In this document: piece by piece, positions 1 through 7,385 of the stretch
Position numbering within the stretch: position 1 is the first letter of the stretch
How the letters are laid out: each line of letters begins with the position of its first letter
Assembly (NCBI RefSeq): GCF_963422335.1
Contig: NZ_OY729424.1
Location: 4,898,001 to 4,962,000 of the forward strand
Direction of reading: 5' to 3'
DNA: 64,000 bases
Source of the DNA: an uncultured Roseateles sp.
GTDB lineage: Bacteria > Pseudomonadota > Gammaproteobacteria > Burkholderiales > Burkholderiaceae_C
Program-made: the position numbers and the translations under genes
Notes under the pieces: model-generated
The model's input: the letters and a program-made list of their open reading frames with translations, nothing else
What the model was told of the DNA's origin: nothing
The model's database searches: none

Positions 1-1
1 G

Positions 2-94
2 CGCTTCGCCCTCATTGCGGTGGGCAAGGTGGAGTGGCGCGACGCCATCGAGGCCTCTTCCCAATCACCCGCACTGGGCGATACTGGGGCATGA
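2..94 (+). CDS. C-terminal end of an unidentified protein (5' truncated)
   Basis: The frame beginning at base 2 is open for 30 codons and ends at TGA 92-94, giving a tail that includes VGKVEWRDAIEAS and ends in GDTGA. The stop shares the ATGA at 91-94 with the start of the thiol dioxygenase gene, the same close coupling seen at the next junction. This suggests it is the last part of a gene in the same operon. Too little is present to name a family. The frame choice rests on the overlap and the protein-like composition, so confidence is moderate. Confidence 0.45.
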   Translation, partial: RFALIAVGKVEWRDAIEASSQSPALGDTGA

Positions 95-705
95 GCACGC
101 CCACCGCACCGGCCCGCCTGCATCGTCTGCGCGACTTCGTCACCGCGTTTGCGCAGCTGCTGGACAGCGGCCCAGACGAGCCCCGCATCCTGGCCAAGGG
201 CGGCGCCCTGCTCGCCGCCCTGGTGGCACAGGACGACTGGCTGCCCGAGGCCTGCGCCCGGCCCGACGCCCAGTACTACCGCCAGTACCTGCTGCATGCC
301 GATTCGGCCGAGCGCTTCTCGGTCGTCAGCTTCGTCTGGGGGCCGGGCCAGCGCACGCCCATTCACGACCATACCGTCTGGGGCCTGATCGGCGTGCTGC
401 GCGGCGCGGAACTCGCACAGGGCTTTGCGCGCGACGAGCAGGGCCGGCTCTTGCCCCTCGGCGCCGAGCACAGGCTGGAGGCCGGCCAGGTCGAGGCGGT
501 ATCGCCCCGCATCGGTGATGTGCACCAGGTCAGCAATGCCCATGCCGATCAGACCTCGATCAGCATCCACGTGTATGGCGCCAATATCGGTGCGGTGCGG
601 CGCTCGGTCTATGCCGCCGACGGCACGGCCAAACCCTTTATCTCGGGCTACAGCAACAGCCAGCTGCCCAATATCTGGGATCGCTCCAAGGAGGTTTCTG
701 CATGA
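91..705 (+). CDS. Cupin thiol dioxygenase (cysteine / 3-mercaptopropionate dioxygenase type)
   Basis: A non-haem iron dioxygenase of the cysteine dioxygenase family, 204 residues, which oxidises a thiol to its sulfinate in the cytoplasm. The iron ligands are visible as H92 and H94 in PIHDH and H145 in GDVHQ. The second-shell S158-H160-Y162 triad is present in SISIHVY. At the position where mammalian cysteine dioxygenase has the substrate-binding Arg (YTRN), this protein has Gln65 (YRQY), and the cross-linking Cys is missing. This is the pattern of Gln-type bacterial 3-mercaptopropionate dioxygenases, so substrate is uncertain. The start at 91 was chosen because ATG overlaps the upstream TGA; an in-frame ATG at 34 lies inside the upstream coding tail. 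It overlaps the downstream rhodanese gene by 4 bases, indicating a sulfur-compound operon. Confidence 0.88.
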   Translation: MSTPTAPARLHRLRDFVTAFAQLLDSGPDEPRILAKGGALLAALVAQDDWLPEACARPDAQYYRQYLLHADSAERFSVVSFVWGPGQRTPIHDHTVWGLIGVLRGAELAQGFARDEQGRLLPLGAEHRLEAGQVEAVSPRIGDVHQVSNAHADQTSISIHVYGANIGAVRRSVYAADGTAKPFISGYSNSQLPNIWDRSKEVSA

Positions 706-2315
706 CTGTATCCCTGCCCGTGCGCAGCCCCGAATATGTGCGCCAGGCCTGGCGCGAGGCGCCCCAGGGTCGTGAGATCGCCCTGCTGGACCTGCGCGAG
801 GAAGACCCCTATGCGCAGTCGCATCCGCTGTTCGCCGCCAATCTGCCGCTGGGCCTGATCGAGCTGCAGGCCTACAGCCGCCTGCCGCGCCGCGACGTGG
901 AGATCGTGCTCTACGGCGAGGGCGCCTTCGACGCGGCCCTGATACCGGCCGCCGCCGCCCGGCTGCGTGCGCTGGGCTATGTGGACATCGCCGTGCTGGA
1001 CGGCGGCCTGCCGGCCTGGAGCGCCTCCGGCGGCGAGCTGTTCCGAGACGTCAACGTGCCCAGCAAGGCTTTCGGCGAGCTGGTCGAGGCCGAGGTGCAC
1101 ACGCCCTCGCTGCCGGCCCAGGACGTGCAGGCCCTGCTCGACGCCAAGGCCGACGTGGTGGTGCTGGACGCACGCCGCTTCGACGAATACCAGACCATGA
1201 GCATCCCGACCGGCATCAGCGTGCCCGGGGCCGAACTGGCGCTTCGCGCGCGCGACCTGGCCCCTGACCCGCGCACGCAGATCATCGTCAACTGCGCCGG
1301 CCGCACGCGCAGCCTGATCGGCGCGCAGTCCTTGATCAACGCCGGCCTGCCCAATCCGGTGGCGGCCCTGCGCAACGGCACGATAGGCTGGACCCTGGCC
1401 GGCCAGACCCTGGAACATGGCCAGACACGCCGTGCCGGCCCCGTCAGCGACGCTGCCCGCGCCCAGGCCCGCCAGGCGGCACAAGACCTGGCGCGGCGCG
1501 CCGGCGTGCAGTTCCTGCCGTTGGCCCGGCGCGACGAACTGATCAACCCGCAGCGCAGCCTGTTCTGGCTGGACGTGCGCACGCCCGAGGAGTACCGCGC
1601 CGGCCATCTGGCCGGTTTTGCCAGTGCGCCCGGCGGCCAGCTGGTGCAGGAGACCGACCACCATGTGGCGGTGCGAGGCGCACGGCTGGTGCTGCTGGAT
1701 GACGACGGCGTGCGCGCCGCCATGACAGCGTCCTGGCTGGCCCAGCTGGGCTGGGAGGTCTGGGTGCTGGAGGGCGCCGGCCCGGCCGACTGGAACGAGG
1801 CCGGCCCCGAACAGGCCCCGCTGCCTCAGCTGCCCGAGGTGGCACGCGTGCAGGCCGAGCTGCTGGCCGACTGGATGGTGCAGGAGGGCACCCTGGTGCT
1901 CGACCTGGCGCCCAGCGCCGACCATGTCAGGCAGCACATCCCCGGCAGCTGGTGGGCCCTGAGTTCGGCGCTGGAACAGGCACTGTCGCAGGTGCCCGGC
2001 CACGCACGGATCGTGCTCAGCTGCCGGGACGGCCTGCGCTCGCGCTTCGCCGCCGCCCATCTGGCCGCACGTATCCAGACCCCGGTGTTCTGGCTGCAGG
2101 GCGGCCTGCAGGCCTGGACGGCCCAGCAGCGGCCGGTCGAGGCCGGCGACGCACGGCTGGCCTCACCGCGCAGCGACCGCTACCGCCGCCCCTACGAAGG
2201 CACCAGCAACCCACGCGAGGCGATGCAGGCCTACCTCGACTGGGAGTTTGGCCTGGTGGCCCAGCTGGCGCGTGATGGCACCCATGGCTTCTCGGTGCTG
2301 CCCCCCGGTGGCTGA
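702..2315 (+). CDS. Four-domain rhodanese-related sulfurtransferase
   Basis: A 537-residue protein with four consecutive rhodanese-like domains at about residues 8-108, 135-235, 275-365 and 385-475. Domains 2 and 4 carry the persulfide-forming Cys (C198 in NCAGRTRS, C441 in SCRDGLRS). Domains 1 and 3 have non-Cys loops (YGEGAFD and LDDDGVRA) and should be catalytically dead. It has no signal peptide, so it is cytoplasmic. The start overlaps the stop of the thiol dioxygenase gene (ATGA at 702-705), so the two are almost certainly co-translated. The likely job is handling sulfite, sulfane sulfur or persulfide produced downstream of thiol oxidation. Family membership is clear; the physiological donor and acceptor are inference. 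Confidence 0.9.
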   Translation: MTVSLPVRSPEYVRQAWREAPQGREIALLDLREEDPYAQSHPLFAANLPLGLIELQAYSRLPRRDVEIVLYGEGAFDAALIPAAAARLRALGYVDIAVLDGGLPAWSASGGELFRDVNVPSKAFGELVEAEVHTPSLPAQDVQALLDAKADVVVLDARRFDEYQTMSIPTGISVPGAELALRARDLAPDPRTQIIVNCAGRTRSLIGAQSLINAGLPNPVAALRNGTIGWTLAGQTLEHGQTRRAGPVSDAARAQARQAAQDLARRAGVQFLPLARRDELINPQRSLFWLDVRTPEEYRAGHLAGFASAPGGQLVQETDHHVAVRGARLVLLDDDGVRAAMTASWLAQLGWEVWVLEGAGPADWNEAGPEQAPLPQLPEVARVQAELLADWMVQEGTLVLDLAPSADHVRQHIPGSWWALSSALEQALSQVPGHARIVLSCRDGLRSRFAAAHLAARIQTPVFWLQGGLQAWTAQQRPVEAGDARLASPRSDRYRRPYEGTSNPREAMQAYLDWEFGLVAQLARDGTHGFSVLPPGG

Positions 2316-2338
2316 GGCATGCCGCATTCGACCATTCG

Positions 2339-3223
2339 CTATTTGCGAGGCAGCAGCAACTCGTTGTAGAAGTTGTTGATGCGCACGCCGTAGACGGCGC
2401 GCGCCTCGGGCGTCGTCCAGTGGTCGAAATTGCGCCGCAATGCGTTCACGCCCGCGGCGCTGCCGAAGATCTTCTCCACCCGGGCGATGATGCGCCGACC
2501 CCATTCATTGCGAGGGCAGGCCACGCCCGACAGCATGGGCTCGCTGCTGCCCTGTATCGGCAGGCTGACCAGTTCCTTCAGCGCCGGCAACTCTTCGCGC
2601 TGCAGCTGCAGCGTGAAGTCGTAATCGATCGAATAGTCCGCACGGCCCATCGCTACCATCTGCAGCAGACGGCCACCGAAGTCGCTGGGCACGTAGAGAT
2701 CGATCGCCTGCGGCGGCCGGCGGGCCAGTTGGGCATCCAGTTTGTTGCCATAGCTGCGGCCTTCGATCAGTGCGCCGCGCAGCCGCCGCTCGCTGAGCAG
2801 ACGATCCAGATCGACATCACCGCCGGCGTTGCGCGGCAGCTGGGCCACCAGCTCGCGGCGCGCGATCAACTGGACCGGCGGCACCAGATGGGTGTTGGCA
2901 AAGTAGGCCACCTGCTCACGCTCCGGCGTACGCAGCGACACCAGGTGGCAGGCCTGCTCGCCGGCTTCTATCATGCGCCAGCTGCGCTTGGCATTGGCCA
3001 TCAACACCTCGTGCGTAGCCTCGGGCCAGTGGCGCATCAGATGCTCGGCCATCGGTTCGGCCATGCCCCGGCGCGCCTGCCCAGGCGTCAGCGGGTTGGC
3101 CAGGACGAACTCGGGCATCAGCCAGGTGATGCGCTCCGCCGCGCAGGCAGGCGCCGGCAGGCAGCCGGCACCCAGCAGGCACAGCCCCAGGGCGTGAACA
3201 AGCCATCGCGGTCTGTCAGACAT
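2339..3223 (-). CDS. Periplasmic solute-binding-like protein (SBP family 3 / TIGR02285 type)
   Basis: A secreted protein of about 294 residues with a Sec signal peptide (hydrophobic LVHALGLCLLGAG, probable cleavage after PACA). It is followed by a bilobal amino-acid-binding-protein-like domain beginning RITWLMPEF and ending with a conserved NFDHWTTPEAR segment near the C terminus. This resembles the TIGR02285 group of orphan solute-binding-like proteins found without transporter subunits. The ATG at 3223 (MSDRPRW) was preferred over an in-frame ATG at 3238 because it leaves a normal n-region. It converges on the rhodanese gene and diverges from the glutathione S-transferase gene. No permease or ATPase lies nearby, so it may be a sensor or accessory protein. 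The ligand is unknown. Confidence 0.7.
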   Translation of the reverse strand: MSDRPRWLVHALGLCLLGAGCLPAPACAAERITWLMPEFVLANPLTPGQARRGMAEPMAEHLMRHWPEATHEVLMANAKRSWRMIEAGEQACHLVSLRTPEREQVAYFANTHLVPPVQLIARRELVAQLPRNAGGDVDLDRLLSERRLRGALIEGRSYGNKLDAQLARRPPQAIDLYVPSDFGGRLLQMVAMGRADYSIDYDFTLQLQREELPALKELVSLPIQGSSEPMLSGVACPRNEWGRRIIARVEKIFGSAAGVNALRRNFDHWTTPEARAVYGVRINNFYNELLLPRK

Positions 3224-3347
3224 GATTGTCGAAGCCAAGGCCTTTGCAGCTCATCTGTGCGGAGCATAGCCCAGAGCGGCCGAACCGCACTGAGAGCACA
3301 TGGCATCATGCCCAGCTCGAACTGCTCAGGCCACCACGCCCACCCTC

Positions 3348-3974
3348 ATGTCGTCCTGGATCTTCTACTCCGCACCGGGCACCTGTGCCCTGGCCACCCA
3401 TATCGCCCTGCACGAGGCCGGCGCCGACTTCGAGTTGCGCCTGCTGAACTTTGCCGCGCAGGGTCAGCAGGCCCCCGAGTTCCTGCGCGTCAACCCCAAG
3501 GGCCGGGTGCCGGCCCTGGTCACCGAGCGCGGCATCCTGACCGAGACACCGGCCCTGCTGACCTTTGTGGCGCAACAGTTTCCGCAGGCCGGGCTGGCGC
3601 CGCTGGACGATGTGTTCGCCTTGGCCAGGCTGCAGGAGTTCAACAGCTATCTGTGCAGCACCGTCCATGTCTCCCATGCACACAAGCGGCGCGGTGCGCG
3701 CTGGGCCGACGAGCCCGAGGCCCATGAGGCGATGCGCCGCAAGGTCAGCGCAAACATGCAGGCGCATATGGGCTTGATCGAGGCGCAGCTGCTTGGCGAC
3801 CACGTGCTGGGCGCCGACTACAGCGTGGCCGATGCCTATCTGTACACCATCACCGGCTGGCTGGCCGGCGACGAGGTGGACATCACCCGGTTCCCGCGCC
3901 TGCAGGCGCACCGCGAGCGCGTCGGCCAGCGCCCGGCCGTGCTGCGCGCCGAGCGCGAGCTGCAAACGCCCTGA
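3348..3974 (+). CDS. Glutathione S-transferase family protein
   Basis: A cytoplasmic protein of 208 residues with the two-domain GST layout. The N-terminal thioredoxin-like domain (about 1-78) starts WIFYSAPGTCALATHIAL and includes the cis-Pro loop GRVPALV and the glutathione-binding LTETPAL. An all-helical C-terminal domain follows, with the capping motif VLGADYSVADAYLYT. The SAPGTCAL start is typical of beta-class bacterial GSTs. The ATG at 3348 fits the domain start; an upstream ATG at 3300 would add 16 unrelated residues. It is followed after 9 bases by a frameshifted DOPA-dioxygenase-family gene and then an aldo/keto reductase, a plausible small detoxification operon. The substrate is not predictable. 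Confidence 0.9.
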   Translation: MSSWIFYSAPGTCALATHIALHEAGADFELRLLNFAAQGQQAPEFLRVNPKGRVPALVTERGILTETPALLTFVAQQFPQAGLAPLDDVFALARLQEFNSYLCSTVHVSHAHKRRGARWADEPEAHEAMRRKVSANMQAHMGLIEAQLLGDHVLGADYSVADAYLYTITGWLAGDEVDITRFPRLQAHRERVGQRPAVLRAERELQTP

Positions 3975-3983
3975 CCCGACGCT

Positions 3984-4404
3984 ATGGCCGACGACACACC
4001 GACCGCCATCCGCAGCTGGCATGCTCACGTCTATTTCGATGGCGCCGCCCAGCGCGAGCAGGCCGCACGCCTGCGCGAGCACATTGCCGAGCGCTTCACC
4101 GTGCAATTGGGCCACTGGCGCGATGCCGAAATCGGCCCGCACACCCGGCCGATGTATGTATATGGTGGCCTTCGCCCCGGAGCTGTTCGCCAGCTTCGTG
4201 CCCTGGCTGGCGCTGAACCGCCTGGGCCTGGACGTGCTGGTCCATCCCAACACCCTGCAGCCTCGAGCCGACCACCTGAGCCACGCCTTGTGGCTGGGCC
4301 AGGTCTTGCCCGTGAAGGAACAGACCCTGCCCGAGCACATAGCCGCCAGCGAAGACGAGCCGCTGGAGCTGAACAACTTCCCTGCTGACAAGGACGCACG
4401 ATGA
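3984..4404 (+). pseudogene. DOPA 4,5-dioxygenase-family gene with a 4-base frameshift
   Basis: Reading from ATG 3984 gives an N-terminal half with the family's WHAHVYFD motif and GPHTRPMY. The homologous C-terminal half (VAFAPELFASFVPWLALNR, VLVHPNT, DHLSHALWLG) continues in the +1 frame to TGA 4402-4404. The switch falls at 4152-4161, where the sequence reads ATGT ATGT ATATGG. Removing one ATGT copy restores a continuous protein of about 138 residues, normal for this family. This is therefore either a recent slippage mutation that inactivates the gene or a sequencing/assembly error. The restored stop overlaps the ATG of the aldo/keto reductase (ATGA at 4401-4404), which argues that the gene was intact until recently. 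Members of this family are cupin-like extradiol dioxygenases; the substrate is unknown. Confidence 0.85.
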
Positions 4405-5366
4405 GCTCTCCCCTCCCCCTGCGCGAACTGGGCCGCTCCGGCCTGCAGGTCGCGCCGATTGCCTTCGGCGGCAATGTCTTCGGCTGGACGGCCGACGAGG
4501 CGACCTCGTTCTCGCTGCTCGACGCCTTTGTCGACAGCGGTTTCAACCTGATCGATACCGCCGACGTCTATTCGCGCTGGGTGCCCGGCCACAGCGGCGG
4601 CGAGTCCGAAACCTTGATCGGCCGCTGGCTGCAGCGCAGGCCATCGCGGCGCGACCAGGTGCTGATCGCCACCAAGGTCGGCAAGGAGATGGGGCCGGAG
4701 CGCGTCGGCCTGTCGCGCCGCTGGATACGCCAGGCGGTGGACGACTCACTGCGCCGCCTGCAGACCGATCGCATCGACCTCTACCAGTCGCATGACGACG
4801 ACAAGGGCACGCCGCTGGAAGAAACGCTGTCTGCCTACGCCGAGCTGATCGCCGAGGGCAAGGTGCGGGCCATCGGCGCGTCCAACTACAGCGCCGGCCG
4901 GCTGGCCGAGGCCCTGGCCACCAGCCAGCGGCTGAACCTGCCGCGCTACGAAAGCCTGCAGCCGCTGTACAACCTCTACGACCGTGCCGTCTACGAGGCC
5001 GAGCTGGAGCCGCTGATACGCGCCGAGGGCGTGGGCGTGATCAATTTCTACGGCCTGGCCGCCGGTTTTCTGACCGGCAAGTACCGGACCGAGGCCGACC
5101 TGAAGAAGAGCACGCGCGGCGCCAAGATCGGTGCCACCTATCTGAATGAGCGCGGCCTGCGCATCCTGGCCGCGCTCGATGCCGTCGCCCAGGCGCAGGG
5201 CGTGACCCCGGCCGCCATTGCCCTGGCCTGGCAGATCGCCCGGCCGGGCCTGACCGCGCCGATCGCCAGTGCGACCTCGGTGGCGCAATGGCAGGAGCTG
5301 GCCGTGGCGGCGCGACTGCGGCTCTTGCCCGAACAGATCGCGGCGCTGGATCTGGCCAGCGCCTGA
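4401..5366 (+). CDS. Aldo/keto reductase
   Basis: An NADPH-dependent aldo/keto reductase of 321 residues with the (beta/alpha)8 fold. The catalytic tetrad is visible in order: Asp and Tyr in LIDTADVYSRW, Lys in IATKVG and His in LYQSHD. The start LRELGRSGLQVAPIAFGGNVFGW is typical of the YajO/Tas-like group that reduces aldehydes. The ATG overlaps the stop of the frameshifted dioxygenase gene by 4 bases, so translation may depend on coupling that the frameshift now disturbs. It ends about 16 bases before the convergent SDR gene. The substrate cannot be told from sequence. Confidence 0.93.
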   Translation: MSSPLPLRELGRSGLQVAPIAFGGNVFGWTADEATSFSLLDAFVDSGFNLIDTADVYSRWVPGHSGGESETLIGRWLQRRPSRRDQVLIATKVGKEMGPERVGLSRRWIRQAVDDSLRRLQTDRIDLYQSHDDDKGTPLEETLSAYAELIAEGKVRAIGASNYSAGRLAEALATSQRLNLPRYESLQPLYNLYDRAVYEAELEPLIRAEGVGVINFYGLAAGFLTGKYRTEADLKKSTRGAKIGATYLNERGLRILAALDAVAQAQGVTPAAIALAWQIARPGLTAPIASATSVAQWQELAVAARLRLLPEQIAALDLASA

Positions 5367-5382
5367 GGGTTAGGGCCGGGCG

Positions 5383-6390
5383 TCAGGCAAGCGAGGCGGT
5401 GCGCGCTGGCGCACCCGCTTGCGCCTCCAGGCAGCCCATGCCGATCAGTGCGGCCTCGACCGCCTGGTCCAGCGGCGTGTGCGGCTCCCGCCCCAGCGCG
5501 GCGACCAATTTTGCGTTGTCCATGCGCAGCTCGGTGCGCCACAGATAGCGCATCTCCATCATCTCGCGCAAGGTCGCGACAAAGGGCGAGACCAGCGTCA
5601 CCAGCCACCAGGGAAAGGCGCTGACCTTGGGCGCCACACCGGTGCGCCGGGCCACCACGCGAGAGATCGCCTCACTCATCTGCCTGCCGTCCGCATCCCA
5701 GTGGCCGGCCATGTGGAAGCGGGCGAAGGGCTCCAGCCTGTCCCGGCGCGCCAGCAGTTCGACCATGGTGCGGGCCACGTCGGGCAGATAGGCCCATTGA
5801 TGGCCGATGCCGGCTCGGCCGGGCTCGCTGACAGTCTTCACCGGCTGGCTCGGCTTGATCAGACCCTGCGAGAACCAGTTGTTGCCGGCCCGCGGCCCGA
5901 AGAAGTCGCCGGCGCGCACAATGATCACCCGGGCGCCCTGGCGGCTGGCCGCCTGCAGGCGCTGCTCCAGCTCGACGCGGATGGCGCCCTTGCGCGTCAG
6001 CGGGCGCTGCGGCGCGTCTTCGCTCAGCAGCGGAAAGGCATCCGGCCCGAAGTTGTAGACCGTACCGGGCAGCACGATGGTTGCGCCTTCCGCCGTGGCC
6101 GCCGCGACCGTGTTGTCCAGCATGGGCAGCACCAGCTCGGCCCAGCGGCGGTAGCCAGGCGGATTGACCGCATGCACGATCACCGAGCAGCCGCGGGCAG
6201 CGTCCATCACGTCCTGCGTTTGCAGCGCGTCGCCGCGCAGCCAGCGGATGCCGTCCTTGCGCTCGCTGGCCTGGGCCAGGCCTCGCCGCAGCGCGCTGAC
6301 CTCCCAGCCCGCATCGCGCAGCTGCCGCGCCACTTCACCGCCGATGCCACCGCTGGCGCCGAGCACCAGAACCTTGTTGTTGCCAGCCAT
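5383..6390 (-). CDS. NAD(P)-binding extended SDR / NmrA-like epimerase-dehydratase family protein
   Basis: A 335-residue protein with an N-terminal Rossmann fold (VLVLGASGGIGGEVARQL, residues about 7-24). Further SDR features are an Asp-containing second strand (WLRGDALQ) and the motif VIVHAVNPPGYRRW, where extended SDRs contact cofactor. The C-terminal part resembles sugar-epimerase and hydroxysteroid-dehydrogenase-like proteins. It has no signal or membrane segment. It is divergently transcribed from a LysR-type regulator 94 bases away, the classical arrangement in which the regulator controls its neighbour. The reaction is not identifiable; an oxidoreductase or epimerase acting on a small metabolite is likely. 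Confidence 0.8.
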   Translation of the reverse strand: MAGNNKVLVLGASGGIGGEVARQLRDAGWEVSALRRGLAQASERKDGIRWLRGDALQTQDVMDAARGCSVIVHAVNPPGYRRWAELVLPMLDNTVAAATAEGATIVLPGTVYNFGPDAFPLLSEDAPQRPLTRKGAIRVELEQRLQAASRQGARVIIVRAGDFFGPRAGNNWFSQGLIKPSQPVKTVSEPGRAGIGHQWAYLPDVARTMVELLARRDRLEPFARFHMAGHWDADGRQMSEAISRVVARRTGVAPKVSAFPWWLVTLVSPFVATLREMMEMRYLWRTELRMDNAKLVAALGREPHTPLDQAVEAALIGMGCLEAQAGAPARTASLA

Positions 6391-6472
6391 TGTTCACTCC
6401 TGTGGGTTGTCGATGGCTGGATTCTGGGCATCCTCACCTTGGATTGGAATTGCCGAACATCACCCATCAGCT

Positions 6473-6486
6473 ATACATTTATGTAT
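6473..6486. promoter_or_regulatory. Palindrome in the SDR/LysR intergenic region, likely regulator binding site
   Basis: The sequence ATACAT-TT-ATGTAT is a perfect 6+6 inverted repeat with a 2-base spacer, and its right arm runs into the ATG (6485) of the LysR gene. It lies about 85 bases upstream of the divergent SDR gene. A LysR autoregulatory site here would block its own transcription or translation initiation while leaving the SDR promoter accessible. Part of the palindrome (TATACAT) could also act as a -10 element. Function is inferred from position and symmetry only. Confidence 0.4.
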
Positions 6487-7381
6487 GGCATCGACGATTG
6501 GCTGGGAGTTGTACCGGACGTTTCTGGGCGTGCTCAAGGAGGGCTCGCTGTCCGGCGCTGCCCGGGCCCTGGGCATCACCCAGCCGACGGCGGGCCGCCA
6601 TGTCGCCGCGCTGGAACAGGCGCTGGGCGTGGCGCTGTTCACCCGCTCCCAGCTGGGGCTGATGCCCACCGAGGCGGCGCTGTCCCTGCGCGGCCATGCC
6701 GAGGCGATGGAGAGCCTGGCCGCCTCGCTGGAGCGCGTGGCCTCCGGCCAGGGCGACGGGGTGAGCGGTGCGGTGCGCGTCTCGGCCAGCGAGGTGATAG
6801 GCGTCGAGGTGTTGCCACCGATACTCGCGCGCCTGCGCCGCCAGCATCCGCAGCTGCAGATCGAGCTGGTGCTGAGCAACCGGGTGCAGGACCTGCTGAA
6901 GCGCGAGGCCGATATCGCCGTGCGCATGCTGGCGCCGAAGCAGGAGCAGCTGGTGGCGCGGCGCATCGGGCAGATCGAGCTGGGCTTGCACGGGCGCAGC
7001 GACTACCTCGCGCGCCAGGGCACGCCGCAGACGCTGGCCGAGCTGGCCACTCATGCTGTGATCGGTTACGACCAGGCGACGGCCTTCATCCGCGGCCTGG
7101 CCAAATCCTTGCAAGGTTTCACCCGCGACAGCTTCGCGTTGCGGGCCGACAGCGATCTGGCCCAGCTGGCCCTGCTACGCGCCGGCGCCGGCCTGGGCAT
7201 CTGCCAGGTGGCGCTGGCCCGCCGCGACCCTGCCCTGCAACGCGTGCTGCCCGGGCTGTTCGCGCTGCAGCTGGAGACCTGGGTCACGATGCACGAGGAC
7301 CTGCGCAACAGCCCGCGCTGCCGCGTCACCTTCGATGCGCTGGTCGAGGGGCTTCAGCAACACCTCGCTGCAGCCGATTGA
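6485..7381 (+). CDS. LysR-family transcriptional regulator
   Basis: A 298-residue LysR regulator with an N-terminal winged helix-turn-helix at residues about 5-65 (FLGVLKEGSLSGAARALG, then QPTAGRHVAALEQAL) and a periplasmic-binding-protein-like effector domain from about residue 90. Its recognition helix has PTAGRH instead of the usual PAVSRQ. The start at ATG 6485 gives the normal N terminus directly before the helix-turn-helix. It is divergent from the SDR gene, so it probably regulates that gene and itself through the palindrome at 6473-6486. The effector is unknown. Confidence 0.92.
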   Translation: MASTIGWELYRTFLGVLKEGSLSGAARALGITQPTAGRHVAALEQALGVALFTRSQLGLMPTEAALSLRGHAEAMESLAASLERVASGQGDGVSGAVRVSASEVIGVEVLPPILARLRRQHPQLQIELVLSNRVQDLLKREADIAVRMLAPKQEQLVARRIGQIELGLHGRSDYLARQGTPQTLAELATHAVIGYDQATAFIRGLAKSLQGFTRDSFALRADSDLAQLALLRAGAGLGICQVALARRDPALQRVLPGLFALQLETWVTMHEDLRNSPRCRVTFDALVEGLQQHLAAAD

Positions 7382-7385
7382 AAGC

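Noticed and set aside
3130..3223. Lipoprotein signal (LLGAGC) in the solute-binding-like protein at 2339
   Set aside because: The Cys is preceded by GAG rather than a good lipobox, and a better signal-peptidase I site (PACA before AE) follows a few residues later.
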